Source: Leadbetterella sp035299025
GTDB lineage: Bacteria > Bacteroidota > Bacteroidia > Cytophagales > Spirosomataceae
Assembly (NCBI GenBank): GCA_035299025.1
Contig: DATGXK010000010.1
Span: 1 to 64,000, forward strand
DNA length: 64,000 bases
Direction of reading: 5' to 3'
Shown here in pieces: positions 35,355 through 44,973 of this stretch. The translations under genes and the position numbers were made by a program. The notes beneath the pieces are model-generated. The model was not told the DNA's origin. It saw nothing but the letters and a program-made list of their open reading frames with translations, and made no database searches. Each line of letters starts with the position of its first letter. Within the stretch, counting starts at the first letter, position 1.

Positions 35355-37361
35355 ATGGCCAAGCACAATCCCAAACAGAAAGTTGAAAAAGTTGAGGTAA
35401 TAGCTCCCGAAATTAAGCAGCAATACAATCCTTGGGTAATCTTTGGAGGTCTATTTGCAGTGGTTTTGATTTCTTATGGTAAAATATGGAACAATGGTTT
35501 TGTATGGGACGACGACCCGTATATTATTCTTAATGAAGCTGTTAAGAATTTTAACTTGCGGTCTTTGCTATTAGATTTCCATGTGGGAAACTACCATCCG
35601 CTCACTATGCTCAGCTTGGCTATTGAGTATTGGTTCGTTGGTGAAAGAACTTGGTTGGCTCATTTCAATAACTTGCTCATACACAGTGCCAACAGTTTCT
35701 TGCTTTATGTTTTAATAAAGAAATTGAACATTAAAAACCTAGTGGCCGTTCTTTTGGCTTTCTTTTTTGCGTTACATCCCATGCATGTGGAGTCTGTAGC
35801 CTGGGCGGCTGAGCGTAAAGACGTGCTCTATACGTTTTTCTTGCTTCTTTCATTTATTTTCTATCTCAATTATTCAAAATCAGACAATAAGCTGCATTAT
35901 GGATTGTCATTGCTGTTTTTTTTGGCGAGTTGTTTGTCTAAAGGTATGGCGGTTGTCTTGCCCGCATTACTCATTGTCACCGATTGGTGGATTTTCGGGA
36001 AGAAATTCACTGTTAAAAACCTGGTGGATAAAATTCCATATTTTGCACTCACCTTGATATTTGCTTACATAGCCACCACCGCTCAAAAAGACGCAGGAGC
36101 AGATGCCAGCTCAGTGATAAATTCTACCTTTTCGGCTTCTGAAAGGTTCAGGATAGTTTGTTATTCTTTTCTTTTTTACTGGGTCAAGACCGTCGTACCT
36201 ATCAATTTGTTGCCATTTTATCCATATCCAGTAAAAATTGGAGGAAGTATACCAGCCATATATAACCTGTCGGTGCTAGTTCTGGCGGCATTTATGGGTG
36301 TTACTTTTTGGTTGGGTCGGAAAAACCATAAAATTTGGTGGGCGGTGGCTTTCTTCACTATAGCCATATCCACTGTCTTACAGATTTTGCCCGTCGGTAG
36401 TGCCATAGTGGCTGATCGTTATTATTATTTGTCTTCAATTGGTCCTTTGTTTTTGATTGCTTATGGGCTTGGAAACACAAAGGGCGACTTTGGCAAGATC
36501 GTGTCTTTTGGCTTGTTAATTGTTTGGGCCGGAATTACATTTTTTCAGACGGGCCATTGGAAAAATGGGTATACATTGTTTAAACCTGCAGAGAAGTTTT
36601 ATCCCGAAGATGCTATGGTATTGAGCAATATTGGCTGGTATCATTTGGGTCAGAAAGAATTTCCGATGGCCAAACAATATCTGATGCGAGCCGACAACAA
36701 TGGGTTTAAAAACGCAGACGTATGCCGCACCATAGGTTCTATGTACATTGATGAAGGAGATTACAAAAATGCTCTAGCTTACTTAGAAAAGGCACAATTG
36801 TTTTTGCCTAAAAGTCCAAGAACAGATTGGTTGACGGCACTTGCATATTTGCGTACCAACGAGTTTGCCAAAGCCCTGCCTTTTGCACAGAAAGCCTCCA
36901 AAGACGCCCCGGACAATCTTGAATACCTGAATAGTTATGCTCAAGCATTGATGAATTTGGGTAGATTTGACGAATCCAATGCGGTTTTTAGGGAGGTAAT
37001 TGCGAAAGATCCTGAGAACTGGGATGCATACTTGAATATTTCATATGCTCACAAGCTCAAGGGAGATACCCAGACCGAAATCAAACTTTTGGACGATTTG
37101 ATAAAGAAACAACCGAGTTATTTGCCTGCGTATCGCAACATTGGCGTTACTTTCAGCGATTTGGGTATGCACGACCAGGCCGTTCAATACTGGCAGAGAG
37201 CTACTGTTTATGATTCTACGGGTGATTACGACTACAATATCGGTATAAATTTTTCTAACCGTGCCCGTATAGCCGAAGCCAAGGATTGGTACATTAAGGC
37301 GGCAAGAAAAGGAAAACCAGAAGCCATACAAATACTGAAGCAAAATGGAATAGCTTATTAG
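35355..37361 (+). CDS. TMTC-like multi-span membrane protein with TPR tail
   Basis: 668 residues. N-terminal half has about ten membrane spans and resembles PMT/TMTC glycosyltransferase-like proteins: NGFVWDDDPYIILNEAV carries the acidic pair in the first periplasmic loop, followed by YHPLTMLSLAIEYWFVG and HPMHVESVAWAAERKDVL. C-terminal 270 residues are TPR repeats. Related proteins transfer mannose or other sugars from lipid-linked donors; activity here is unproven. Confidence 0.87.
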   Translation: MAKHNPKQKVEKVEVIAPEIKQQYNPWVIFGGLFAVVLISYGKIWNNGFVWDDDPYIILNEAVKNFNLRSLLLDFHVGNYHPLTMLSLAIEYWFVGERTWLAHFNNLLIHSANSFLLYVLIKKLNIKNLVAVLLAFFFALHPMHVESVAWAAERKDVLYTFFLLLSFIFYLNYSKSDNKLHYGLSLLFFLASCLSKGMAVVLPALLIVTDWWIFGKKFTVKNLVDKIPYFALTLIFAYIATTAQKDAGADASSVINSTFSASERFRIVCYSFLFYWVKTVVPINLLPFYPYPVKIGGSIPAIYNLSVLVLAAFMGVTFWLGRKNHKIWWAVAFFTIAISTVLQILPVGSAIVADRYYYLSSIGPLFLIAYGLGNTKGDFGKIVSFGLLIVWAGITFFQTGHWKNGYTLFKPAEKFYPEDAMVLSNIGWYHLGQKEFPMAKQYLMRADNNGFKNADVCRTIGSMYIDEGDYKNALAYLEKAQLFLPKSPRTDWLTALAYLRTNEFAKALPFAQKASKDAPDNLEYLNSYAQALMNLGRFDESNAVFREVIAKDPENWDAYLNISYAHKLKGDTQTEIKLLDDLIKKQPSYLPAYRNIGVTFSDLGMHDQAVQYWQRATVYDSTGDYDYNIGINFSNRARIAEAKDWYIKAARKGKPEAIQILKQNGIAY

Positions 37362-37586
37362 TTTTTCTTTTAGTTGTATCAGCATATCTGATTTTTCCGA
37401 AGATAGTGCTTTAAATTTATATTAAATTAAGGCATGAATTTTTATGTTGCATGCATTTATTGAATTATCTTCGTTTGAGAATATTCTTTGGTGAAGTTCA
37501 TGTTTTTGTGTTTGTGGATGAAGTTATTATTGTATTGCTAGAATATTCGTTGGTAAATTAGCCATAAGGACGCTAATTTCAGAAAG

Positions 37587-38150
37587 ATGAAAACTATAAA
37601 CTATATCATTGACGATTTCTTTGTTGGTAAAAAATGCTTTGTCGAAAACCTTGACTTTAGTGAGAAGGAGAACTACTTCTTTTCAAAAGACCCATCGTTT
37701 TACAGGAGATATACCTTGGAGTTAGGCCTGGATATCTGTATTCTGAGGCTCGACATGAAGGAAGAGGTGCTCCTAAATCAGTTGAAGTCTCTCAATCCTC
37801 TTTTTTACACACGAGTGTTGGAGATTACAAGCAAAGAAAGCAACGCCGAGATAAAAATAAGTCACAACGACGGCTTTATACCGACGTCTTTAACTATTTC
37901 TGAAAAACAGAAACTCAGATGTTTTTGGTTTTCTTTTTCGAGTAGGTGGCTCGAGAACAAAGCTTTAGCTGCCGAAGAATATGTCGAAAAATTCTCAATT
38001 CCTTGTAAGGAAATTTCGATTCCTCAAAATCCTTATTTTCACACACTCTACAATGAGATTTTTGACATTGCCGATAAAACCCCACTTGATAATTTCAAAC
38101 TAAAACTCAAGCTTTATGCTTTTTTAGACCTGTTAATGTTATCTCTTTAA
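37587..38150 (+). CDS. Hypothetical protein
   Basis: 187 residues, ATG start, no signal peptide or membrane span. I do not recognise a family. The sequence (FFVGKKCFVENLDFSEKENYFFSKDPSFYRRYTLE) has alternating polar/hydrophobic character of a folded cytoplasmic protein, with a helical C-terminus. An AraC-type sensor domain without HTH is possible. Its end overlaps the convergent desaturase gene by 4 bp. Preceded by 225 bp without recognisable features. Confidence 0.7.
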   Translation: MKTINYIIDDFFVGKKCFVENLDFSEKENYFFSKDPSFYRRYTLELGLDICILRLDMKEEVLLNQLKSLNPLFYTRVLEITSKESNAEIKISHNDGFIPTSLTISEKQKLRCFWFSFSSRWLENKALAAEEYVEKFSIPCKEISIPQNPYFHTLYNEIFDIADKTPLDNFKLKLKLYAFLDLLMLSL

Positions 38151-38986
38151 TCTTCGCATTTGCCACCAATGGGTGGCCTATAGCTCTCAAAAGGAATTCT
38201 CAACAATGGTGGAATATGCTCGTTTTCTTTGGGGTCCATATAAGTGTCTATGCCATACACAAGATCCTTTCTTTGAATAAAATTATAAGTGCCAAAGATG
38301 CGATCCCAAATAGCAAAAATATTACCGTAGTTGCTGTCAGTATAAGGTTGCGTATAATGATGGTGCGTATGGTGCATATCTGGGCTTACTATCAAATAGC
38401 TTATGGCGTTGTCGAGCCATCGTGGTAGGGAAATGTTGGCGTGATTAAACTGCGAAAGAACCACCGAAAGGGACTGATATAAAAATACCATCCACATCGG
38501 TGCTCCGGTGATAACTACTGCAATGCCTGTGAAGACGAACCTAAATACACTTTCGCCCGGGTGATGACGATTGGCAGAGGTTGTGTCCACGTGTAGGTCG
38601 GAGTGGTGAATCAAGTGGAACATCCACATCCATTTTACTTTGTGCTCTAGCCAATGGATGAAATACGCTCCGATGAGATCCAAAATCATCAGGCCTAGAA
38701 GTGTATAAAGCCACAAAGGCATTTCGGGCAACCAATTTATAATTCCAAATTTGTTTTCTATGGCCCAGTCAGAAGATTTTACTAAAATAAAGGCCAAAGG
38801 AAAGTTTACCAGAATGGTAGTTAAAGTAAAGAAAATATTGACTCCAGCATGTTTGAATTTCTGGTATTTAAAATGAAATAATGGTTGTGCAGATTCAATA
38901 ATCCAAAAGAAAGCTATCCCTCCAACCAATAATAACGACCTGTGAAGTGAGGGTATAGTTTTAAAGTATTCTATAATAGGTTCCAT
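38147..38986 (-). CDS. Sterol desaturase/fatty acid hydroxylase family protein
   Basis: 279 residues with about four membrane spans and the His-rich di-iron motifs HWLEHK, HLIHHSD, NRHHPGE and HHTHHHY. Family members hydroxylate or desaturate lipids using oxygen. Lipid substrate unknown. Confidence 0.92.
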   Translation of the reverse strand: MEPIIEYFKTIPSLHRSLLLVGGIAFFWIIESAQPLFHFKYQKFKHAGVNIFFTLTTILVNFPLAFILVKSSDWAIENKFGIINWLPEMPLWLYTLLGLMILDLIGAYFIHWLEHKVKWMWMFHLIHHSDLHVDTTSANRHHPGESVFRFVFTGIAVVITGAPMWMVFLYQSLSVVLSQFNHANISLPRWLDNAISYLIVSPDMHHTHHHYTQPYTDSNYGNIFAIWDRIFGTYNFIQRKDLVYGIDTYMDPKENEHIPPLLRIPFESYRPPIGGKCED

Positions 38987-39154
38987 AAATGTTTTCAGTG
39001 ATGATTTGCCAAAATAACATATTTTTTCTTAAAATTTTGCAATTTTCATCCTTCAAAACGCAATGTTTTCCGGTAAACATGATACAGTGTTTTCTATTTA
39101 TGGAATTTTCAAAGGCGGCAACGTATCTTTACGGCTCATTTATAATAGATTCTA

Positions 39155-40525
39155 ATGACTCGGAAGTTTTTGCTAATTATTCTTACTCTTTTGTTGTGTC
39201 AAAATATCAATGCCCAAATCACCAATAAAAACGAACTGGAAGCCTATAAATCGGCATATAATGCTTATGTCTGGGGTTTTCCATTGGTTTCTCTTGCTGT
39301 AAATATAGAGGAATTTACTCGTGAAAATACTGGTGGTAAACTCAATACTTTCGCCCTAATAAATTCGAATGCAAGGGATTTATCTACAAAAAATGAAAAT
39401 ATTATTTACTCGCGGGCTTATGTAGATTTGAAAAACGGACCTGTGATGATAAGTTTGCCACTGACCAATTTGCGTTATTACGCCCTCACTTTTACAGATG
39501 TATTTAGCAATACTTTCGAGGTATTTGGCTCGTCTAAAAATTTGGCAAAGGAAAAGATGATTTTGGTTGCTGGACCAGACTGGAATGGTGCACCTCCAAA
39601 AGGGGTAAAGAAAGTCATAAAAGCTCCAACGAATTTGATTTGGATTGATGGTACGGTATCTGTGATGGACAAATTGGAACTAGCAGAAAGTAAAAAACTA
39701 TTGGAAAGCATAAAGATTTCAGAACTTGAGGTTGGGGCAAATTCAAAAACATGGAAGGAACGTCATCAGTTTCCGAAGTTGAAGGGTACTGGAAATGTTA
39801 CAGAAATGACGCTTTCTATTGACTGGAAGACTTATTTTGCGTATCTCTCTCAAATACTAAAGGAAAATGCAATTCCCGAAAACCAGAAGAAGTATGTAGC
39901 CGATTTTGAAGATTTAGGCATATTTCCCGGAAAAGATTTTGAAGATGGCAAAGTAAGCAATAAGAAGCAGAAAGCTATAAAACAGGGTTTTACGGATGCC
40001 ATAGAATTACTAAAAACGGAGGCTCCTCGTCAGGAAGACTACAACAAAAATGAATGGTCTTATAATGTGGGGGAAGGAAAATGGGGGACGAAATACATGA
40101 AAAACGCAGCATCGGCTTTTAAGGGTTTCAATCAAACCTTCGCCGACGAAACCATGAAATACGTAACTGCCCTTGATGACAGCAAACAGACCCTTAATGG
40201 CAATAATAAATACAAAATAACGCTAAAGAAATCACAGCTTCCGCAAACTAAGGCATTTTGGACGGTAAACGTTCTGAAAGCAGACAAGCAGATTTTCGAG
40301 AACCCAAAAGGCAAATATGGCGTTGGAAACAAAACAAAAGGTCTGAAATACAACAAAGATGGATCCCTAATTTTGTATTTTCAGGCCGATGCACCAAAGG
40401 GCTTCGAAGCTAACTGGGTACCAATACCTGCTGAAAATTTCGAGCTTATTTTTAAGGTTTTTTCTCCCGGCGAAACCGTTATTTCGGGTGAGTGGGCACC
40501 ACCAGCTGTAGAAATGACCAAATAG
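39155..40525 (+). CDS. DUF1254/DUF1214 domain protein
   Basis: 456 residues. Signal peptide (MTRKFLLIILTLLLCQNINAQ), then a DUF1254 domain (AYNAYVWGFPLVSLAVN, IYSRAYVDLKNGPVMISLP, RYYALTFTDVF) and a C-terminal DUF1214 domain (FWTVNVLKAD..., SLILYFQADAPKG, NWVPIPAENFELIFKVFSP). A family of exported proteins with no settled function. Confidence 0.92.
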   Translation: MTRKFLLIILTLLLCQNINAQITNKNELEAYKSAYNAYVWGFPLVSLAVNIEEFTRENTGGKLNTFALINSNARDLSTKNENIIYSRAYVDLKNGPVMISLPLTNLRYYALTFTDVFSNTFEVFGSSKNLAKEKMILVAGPDWNGAPPKGVKKVIKAPTNLIWIDGTVSVMDKLELAESKKLLESIKISELEVGANSKTWKERHQFPKLKGTGNVTEMTLSIDWKTYFAYLSQILKENAIPENQKKYVADFEDLGIFPGKDFEDGKVSNKKQKAIKQGFTDAIELLKTEAPRQEDYNKNEWSYNVGEGKWGTKYMKNAASAFKGFNQTFADETMKYVTALDDSKQTLNGNNKYKITLKKSQLPQTKAFWTVNVLKADKQIFENPKGKYGVGNKTKGLKYNKDGSLILYFQADAPKGFEANWVPIPAENFELIFKVFSPGETVISGEWAPPAVEMTK

Positions 40526-40529
40526 TTGA

Positions 40530-41018
40530 TTATTTTAAATACGAAACGTGTTCCTCGCTGGCATCGTCTAAGTTTCTGAGGCTCTGCTCTATGGCCACTT
40601 TTAGCTGGTTTTTTGACAAATTGCTTGGCAAACCATTGCAAGTGCCTCTATAAAACACTTCTTTAGATTGGGCATCCATAATTTGAATCATCAGGCTTTT
40701 TCCGGAAGTGTATTTTTTTGAAAGTACGTTGCCACTATTTACAAAATCTACGTCGGTTAATTTGGTTTTTTCGGTGTATACCTTATAAAAAACCGCCAAA
40801 TCATAGTTTTTGCTGTCTTTGAAATACCCTTTTCTCTGTAAAACATTCTCTATATTACCCCAAATTTCGGGATTTCCGCCTTCGTCTTTTACAAGTGTAA
40901 AAGTCAGATTACTTAGCTGACCATAAGTCTGATCTTTGTAGGTAACTACATCATAAGGGCGTGTGCTCACACAGCTTTGGGCACAAATGGCTATAAATAG
41001 AAGTAATTTGACTTTCAT
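40530..41018 (-). CDS. Small outer-membrane lipoprotein (DUF4136-like)
   Basis: 162 residues with a lipoprotein signal (LLLFIAICAQSC). The body (YDLAVFYKVYTEKTKLTD..., LMIQIMDAQSKEVFYRGTCNG) resembles DUF4136 lipoproteins. Function unknown; convergent with the DUF1254 gene, 4 bp apart. Confidence 0.75.
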   Translation of the reverse strand: MKVKLLLFIAICAQSCVSTRPYDVVTYKDQTYGQLSNLTFTLVKDEGGNPEIWGNIENVLQRKGYFKDSKNYDLAVFYKVYTEKTKLTDVDFVNSGNVLSKKYTSGKSLMIQIMDAQSKEVFYRGTCNGLPSNLSKNQLKVAIEQSLRNLDDASEEHVSYLK

Positions 41019-41094
41019 TGATTTGTATTTTCACACAAATGTAATTGATGTATCTTGTATTTTTTATATTTTGTGATAAAATAGTGCAATTATT

Positions 41095-41793
41095 TTATGC
41101 AACATTGAATTTCATTTTGTATTTCTTCAAAACCCTCTTGGAAATTATGGCTATGACAATGCCTGGGGCAATCCAAGTGAATAGATAATAGTAAAAAGGT
41201 AGGTTTTGAGGTAAATATCTCGGAACAATGTTTACACAAAAGGCCGTAAGTGCTGCAGAATAGGCACCCATCATTTTACCACCGTGAGCAAAAAACCAAT
41301 GCATTTTCGGAGCGGTTTTAAAATTGAGATAATATTTCAAATCTCCGTAGGCGTTTAATAAACTGACAATTCCAAATACCAAAAAAAGATATTGTAGGCC
41401 GCCGAAAGATTGAGGTTTCATGAAACCATAAATGCCGTAGCACATCATCATTACTCCCGAAAGACCGATGGCAAATCCGCCGAGCGTATCAAACCACTTT
41501 GGAGTTATTTCCTTTTTCATACTTAGCATGCGTTTGCCCGACCATGTTGGATAAAAACTTACGATGCCAATGGTCAAAAAGAATTGGTATTTTAGTTTTT
41601 CAGGAAAAATAACAAAGAACAACACCGTAGTTACAAAGATGACCAACATAGACCAATAGAATATTTGGCCTGCCAGGTTATGGACTTTCCCTCCCTTTTT
41701 GCCGATTGTCATTGCTGCTAGTCCCGACGTCAGAGCAAAAACACCCGCAATTACATGCAACAAAAGGCCTGATTTGAAAATGGTATTTATCAT
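41095..41793 (-). CDS. DUF2306-like membrane protein
   Basis: 232 residues from ATG 41793 (MINTIFKSGLLLHVIAGVFAL). A longer reading to 41925 would encode an unlikely basic N-terminus and run through a promoter (TACTTTTG, 41821-41814) and direct repeats, so I chose the shorter start. About seven spans; GKKGGKVHNLAGQIFYWSM is typical of DUF2306-type proteins. Role unknown. Confidence 0.8.
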   Translation of the reverse strand: MINTIFKSGLLLHVIAGVFALTSGLAAMTIGKKGGKVHNLAGQIFYWSMLVIFVTTVLFFVIFPEKLKYQFFLTIGIVSFYPTWSGKRMLSMKKEITPKWFDTLGGFAIGLSGVMMMCYGIYGFMKPQSFGGLQYLFLVFGIVSLLNAYGDLKYYLNFKTAPKMHWFFAHGGKMMGAYSAALTAFCVNIVPRYLPQNLPFYYYLFTWIAPGIVIAIISKRVLKKYKMKFNVA

Positions 41794-41813
41794 TTTTGTA
41801 TTTGTTTGATGAC

Positions 41814-41821
41814 CAAAAGTA
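41814..41821 (-). promoter_or_regulatory. -7 promoter box of the DUF2306-like gene
   Basis: TACTTTTG on the minus strand fits TAnnTTTG and lies 20 bp before ATG 41793, which supports that start over the TTG-type start at 41925. Confidence 0.55.
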
Positions 41822-41890
41822 GTCGGTATTAAAGTTTTGTTTTGAAGAAATGGGGCAAATGCCATAGGTTTGGGGCAATTGACAAACTTT

Positions 41891-41922
41891 CGGGATGTTT
41901 GATGGCCTTCTGGGATGTTTGA
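41891..41922. repeat. Direct repeat GGGATGTTTGA, 20-bp spacing
   Basis: GGGATGTTTGA occurs at 41892 and 41912, about 70-100 bp upstream of the predicted -7 box of the DUF2306-like gene. The two-turn spacing fits a dimeric regulator bound to one DNA face. The rest of 41794-42160 shows nothing else I recognise. Confidence 0.4.
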
Positions 41923-42160
41923 CAAAGGAAGTAGCTTTGTTTTTTGTGAAGTAAAGGTTAATTTAACAAACCTCCAGGCAACAAAAGCCGAGGGCTTTAC
42001 GTCTTAGTAATTGAAGTTGCATACCAATAAAAGGCCGTGGCTAATGGTTATTTGGTAATGAAAATTGTAGCAAAATGCACCAAATGTTGTTTTCAAAAAA
42101 ACGACTTCGCCAAATAGAAAACAGGTACTAATTTCTCAGATATAAACACTAATTGAAACA

Positions 42161-42901
42161 ATGGAACGCAAAGAATTTTTAAAAAGAGGATTGACCAGCT
42201 TGGGTTTTTTAACCGCAATACCAGTCTTAGCAGCTTGTGAGAAAACAGAAGTATCGGACACTTCAACTACGGGAAGTACCACCGCAACGGGCTCAACCAA
42301 TGGCAGTTCGGCCAGTGATTGCTCAGTTACCAATGCGGAAACCATCGGGCCTTTTCCAATCAAAGATCCAGCCTCTTTGGTTAAAAGTGATATCACCGGA
42401 GATAGACCTGGTGTTAAAATTGCAATTAAAATCGCCATAAAAAATAAGAATGCCAGTTGTGCGGCTTTGGCTGGGGCTTTTGTTGATATTTGGCATTGCG
42501 ATGCCAAAGGTGAATATTCTGAGTATGGCGGCACTGGTATGCAATCTACAAACTGGACTTCTGTTCATTGGTTGAGAGGGCGTCAGACCACCGACGCAAG
42601 CGGACTGGCCACATTTGCCTCTATTTTTCCTGGTTGGTACAGCGGACGTGCTCCACATATCCATGTGCATATTTACAATGCCAGTGGGAAATCATTGCTC
42701 GTTACTCAGATTGCATTTCCAAAAACAGTATGCGATAACGTCTATACCAATGCATCAGACTATAAAAGCCATGGGCTGCAAGATACAACCAACGAGCGAG
42801 ACAACGTTTTTGGAGATGGTTTCGCTAACGAAATGGGTTCGGTTTCGGGAAGCATTAGCGAAGGATATGTGTTAACCCATACCATTGTAGTAAGTGCTTA
42901 A
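42161..42901 (+). CDS. Intradiol ring-cleavage dioxygenase-like protein
   Basis: 246 residues. N-terminus MERKEFLKRGLTSLGFLTAIPVLAAC is a Tat/lipoprotein-like signal, followed by a Ser/Thr/Gly linker. The core has TNAETIGPFPI, VDIWHCDAKGEYSEYGG, and FPGWYSGRAPHIHVHI, supplying the Tyr/His iron ligands of protocatechuate 3,4-dioxygenase-like enzymes. The exported, lipid-anchored form suggests an extracytoplasmic aromatic substrate, unknown. Confidence 0.9.
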   Translation: MERKEFLKRGLTSLGFLTAIPVLAACEKTEVSDTSTTGSTTATGSTNGSSASDCSVTNAETIGPFPIKDPASLVKSDITGDRPGVKIAIKIAIKNKNASCAALAGAFVDIWHCDAKGEYSEYGGTGMQSTNWTSVHWLRGRQTTDASGLATFASIFPGWYSGRAPHIHVHIYNASGKSLLVTQIAFPKTVCDNVYTNASDYKSHGLQDTTNERDNVFGDGFANEMGSVSGSISEGYVLTHTIVVSA

Positions 42902-42946
42902 TTCTTTAAATCGTATGCGGGTCTTTTGTGTGAGGCCTGTTTTTTT

Positions 42947-43438
42947 ATGAGACAAATTACTCTCCAATATAGGAAAATAATCGATAAAAACGCCAGCAGT
43001 AATTGGGATAAGGCTGTTTGGAACGACTCATTTTTGGAATACAGAATGAAGGCTCAATACTACGATGAAAACCTTGAGTTTCCGGTGTTCAAGGATTTGA
43101 TAAATGCCAAGCCTGAGGCAGAGAAATTGCATTATCTCGTTAGTTTGTCGGCTCTAGGCCATATTCAGTACTTAGGAAATGTTTTTCCTGGAGTGATAGA
43201 CACTCTCGGTACGAGGTGCATTCCATTTCAGAATTATACTTTCAAAATCTTGGCTTCTGACTTTCATAATAAAGACAAGCACATGATTCAGATAGATTTC
43301 TTTTCAGATATACTTTCGCTTATCGATATCGTTGGAGATACCCTCTGGCTCTCCAAGTCGGCTGAAAATGATGAAAGAATTGAAACTTTCATGACCAAAC
43401 TACAACCCAACATGATGATTAACAGTATTCTTTCATGA
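42947..43438 (+). CDS. Hypothetical protein
   Basis: 163 residues from ATG 42947 (MRQITLQYRKIIDKN); an upstream TTG at 42926 is less likely. No signal or membrane span. I do not recognise the family. Its stop overlaps the next ATG (ATGA), so it forms an operon with the cupin-like gene, 45 bp after the dioxygenase. Confidence 0.75.
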   Translation: MRQITLQYRKIIDKNASSNWDKAVWNDSFLEYRMKAQYYDENLEFPVFKDLINAKPEAEKLHYLVSLSALGHIQYLGNVFPGVIDTLGTRCIPFQNYTFKILASDFHNKDKHMIQIDFFSDILSLIDIVGDTLWLSKSAENDERIETFMTKLQPNMMINSILS

Positions 43439-44112
43439 AAGAAATGCAAAGTTATATTCACTTGGCAAATGGAAGAAAGGTTATTGAGACATCAATTTCC
43501 AGATCATTGATTTCGTATGAAGGCAAATCTGACCTTGAAAACCTTGACTTTCGGGGTCTTTTTGTATTCGAGGATAGTATTTTGTCTCCGGGACAAAATA
43601 TGGTCATAGCGGCAGATACACATTGTTTGTGTCTTATTTTGCCTTTGGTTGGAGGTGCAGAATTTCCGAATTTAGAGGATAGCCCAATAGTGGCTCCAGG
43701 AGAGTTTTTTCTGATAAAACTCTCCCAACAGGAAAATTTCAGTATTCAGAATCCTTTTGAAAACGAACCTGTGAATTTTATAAAAGTTCTTCTTTCAACG
43801 CAATTTTGCAGCTTTGAAAATAAATTTCTCATAAAACAGTTCGACCTAGATGCGTCACCCAATAAGCTGGTTTTGATGAGTGAAGGCTTTGGTAATGAGT
43901 CTTTTATTAGCAATTTCGAAAGTAGGGCAGAGGGACAAATTAATTCTGACGAAAACTTCAATTCATTCGTGTTCGTTGTGTCTGGTTCTTTTGAGGTGAA
44001 CGGAATGTTACTCCATGATAGAGATGCAGCGTCTTGTTTTAACATAAAAACACTTGATTTTGAGTCTCTCAGTCTTCAAAGTATAATTCTGATTCTTAAG
44101 GAAAAATCCTGA
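43435..44112 (+). CDS. Cupin/pirin-like protein
   Basis: 225 residues. Cupin-like features: IAADTHCLCLILPLVGG, IVAPGEFFLIKLSQ, then a second half with FVFVVSGSFEVNGMLLHDRDAAS, as in the C-terminal part of pirin/quercetinase-like proteins. The His metal ligands of true quercetinases are not evident, so catalysis is uncertain. Translationally coupled to the preceding hypothetical gene. Confidence 0.72.
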   Translation: MKEMQSYIHLANGRKVIETSISRSLISYEGKSDLENLDFRGLFVFEDSILSPGQNMVIAADTHCLCLILPLVGGAEFPNLEDSPIVAPGEFFLIKLSQQENFSIQNPFENEPVNFIKVLLSTQFCSFENKFLIKQFDLDASPNKLVLMSEGFGNESFISNFESRAEGQINSDENFNSFVFVVSGSFEVNGMLLHDRDAASCFNIKTLDFESLSLQSIILILKEKS

Positions 44113-44127
44113 GGTTTTTGGAGGCAT

Positions 44128-44973
44128 TTACCTCCATCTTTCTATAATCTGCGAGTATTTTCTGGCCACCGGTATTATGCTTTCAGGGTTTTCAAAATGA
44201 AGTTTGAATCCTTGGGCATTACCGCTTATTTTTATAACGCGGCTAAGGTTGGCTACGTAAGATCGGTGCATTCTGACGATATCTGTGTCCGAAATCTGAG
44301 ACTCCAACCGAGTTAAACTGCTTCTTATTAGTACTTTCGTGGCGATGCCATCTTTGCGATAATAAATAGTGGAGTAGTTGTCTGATGACTCAATGTACAG
44401 CAATTCGTGTTTTTTTAGTTCTAAAAAATCCTTTCCGTTTTCAGCAATCAATTTTAAAGTTTCGGATATAGTTTTATCTTTTTTGTGTCGTATTTCTATG
44501 GGTTGGCTAAATTTTTTGAGTTGATAAATATAATCAGAAAGCACCCAAAATATTATTGGAAATATGGCCACACCAAGCACCCATCCAAAGAATATCAAAA
44601 AGGTTCTAAAGCCAAATTGCCATTTGAAAATAGCCGCTCCGAAAAACACATTGCCAATGGTTATAATTAGAATCAGAAGTAAGACAGAGAATAATTCTTT
44701 CCATACCACCCAGTTTTTTTCTGCATGAAAACTGGGGAATAGTCTTGGAATAAACTGCCTATGCGTAAATGTGGCAGTAGCTGTTACAAAAGCAAATCCA
44801 AGAAGTTTAAAGTATTTGTTGGGGTCGTGCCATTCTGATATTTCGAAAGGCTGAAAAATTGCCAAGAAGAGATACAAGAAGCCGCCTTCGCCCAAAGAAT
44901 GAACCAAAGCCTGGCTGGAGGTTCTCTCTCGCTGTGGATAAGGTTGAAAGAATATTTGGAGGAGTTTTTTCAG
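44128..44973 (-). CDS. Membrane-bound LytTR transcriptional regulator
   Basis: Four membrane spans (about residues 30-165 of the extended form) and a C-terminal LytTR domain (LKKHELLYIESSDNYSTIYY, VRMHRSYVANLSRVIKI, IPVARKYSQII). The first conventional start is TTG 44907, but the frame is open upstream to 44989 and encodes KKLLQIFFQPYPQRERTSSQALVHSLG, which matches the usual N-terminus of this family (NQPYP near residue 10). The only start candidates there are CTG 44973 or ATT 44976, overlapping the rhomboid stop. I give 44973 as the likely start. Targets unknown. Confidence 0.85.
   Translation of the reverse strand: MKKLLQIFFQPYPQRERTSSQALVHSLGEGGFLYLFLAIFQPFEISEWHDPNKYFKLLGFAFVTATATFTHRQFIPRLFPSFHAEKNWVVWKELFSVLLLILIITIGNVFFGAAIFKWQFGFRTFLIFFGWVLGVAIFPIIFWVLSDYIYQLKKFSQPIEIRHKKDKTISETLKLIAENGKDFLELKKHELLYIESSDNYSTIYYRKDGIATKVLIRSSLTRLESQISDTDIVRMHRSYVANLSRVIKISGNAQGFKLHFENPESIIPVARKYSQIIERWR

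Noticed and set aside
41794..41925. 44-residue N-terminal extension of the DUF2306-like protein
   Set aside because: The extension contains a good promoter box and direct repeats, and the protein from ATG 41793 starts with a normal membrane segment.
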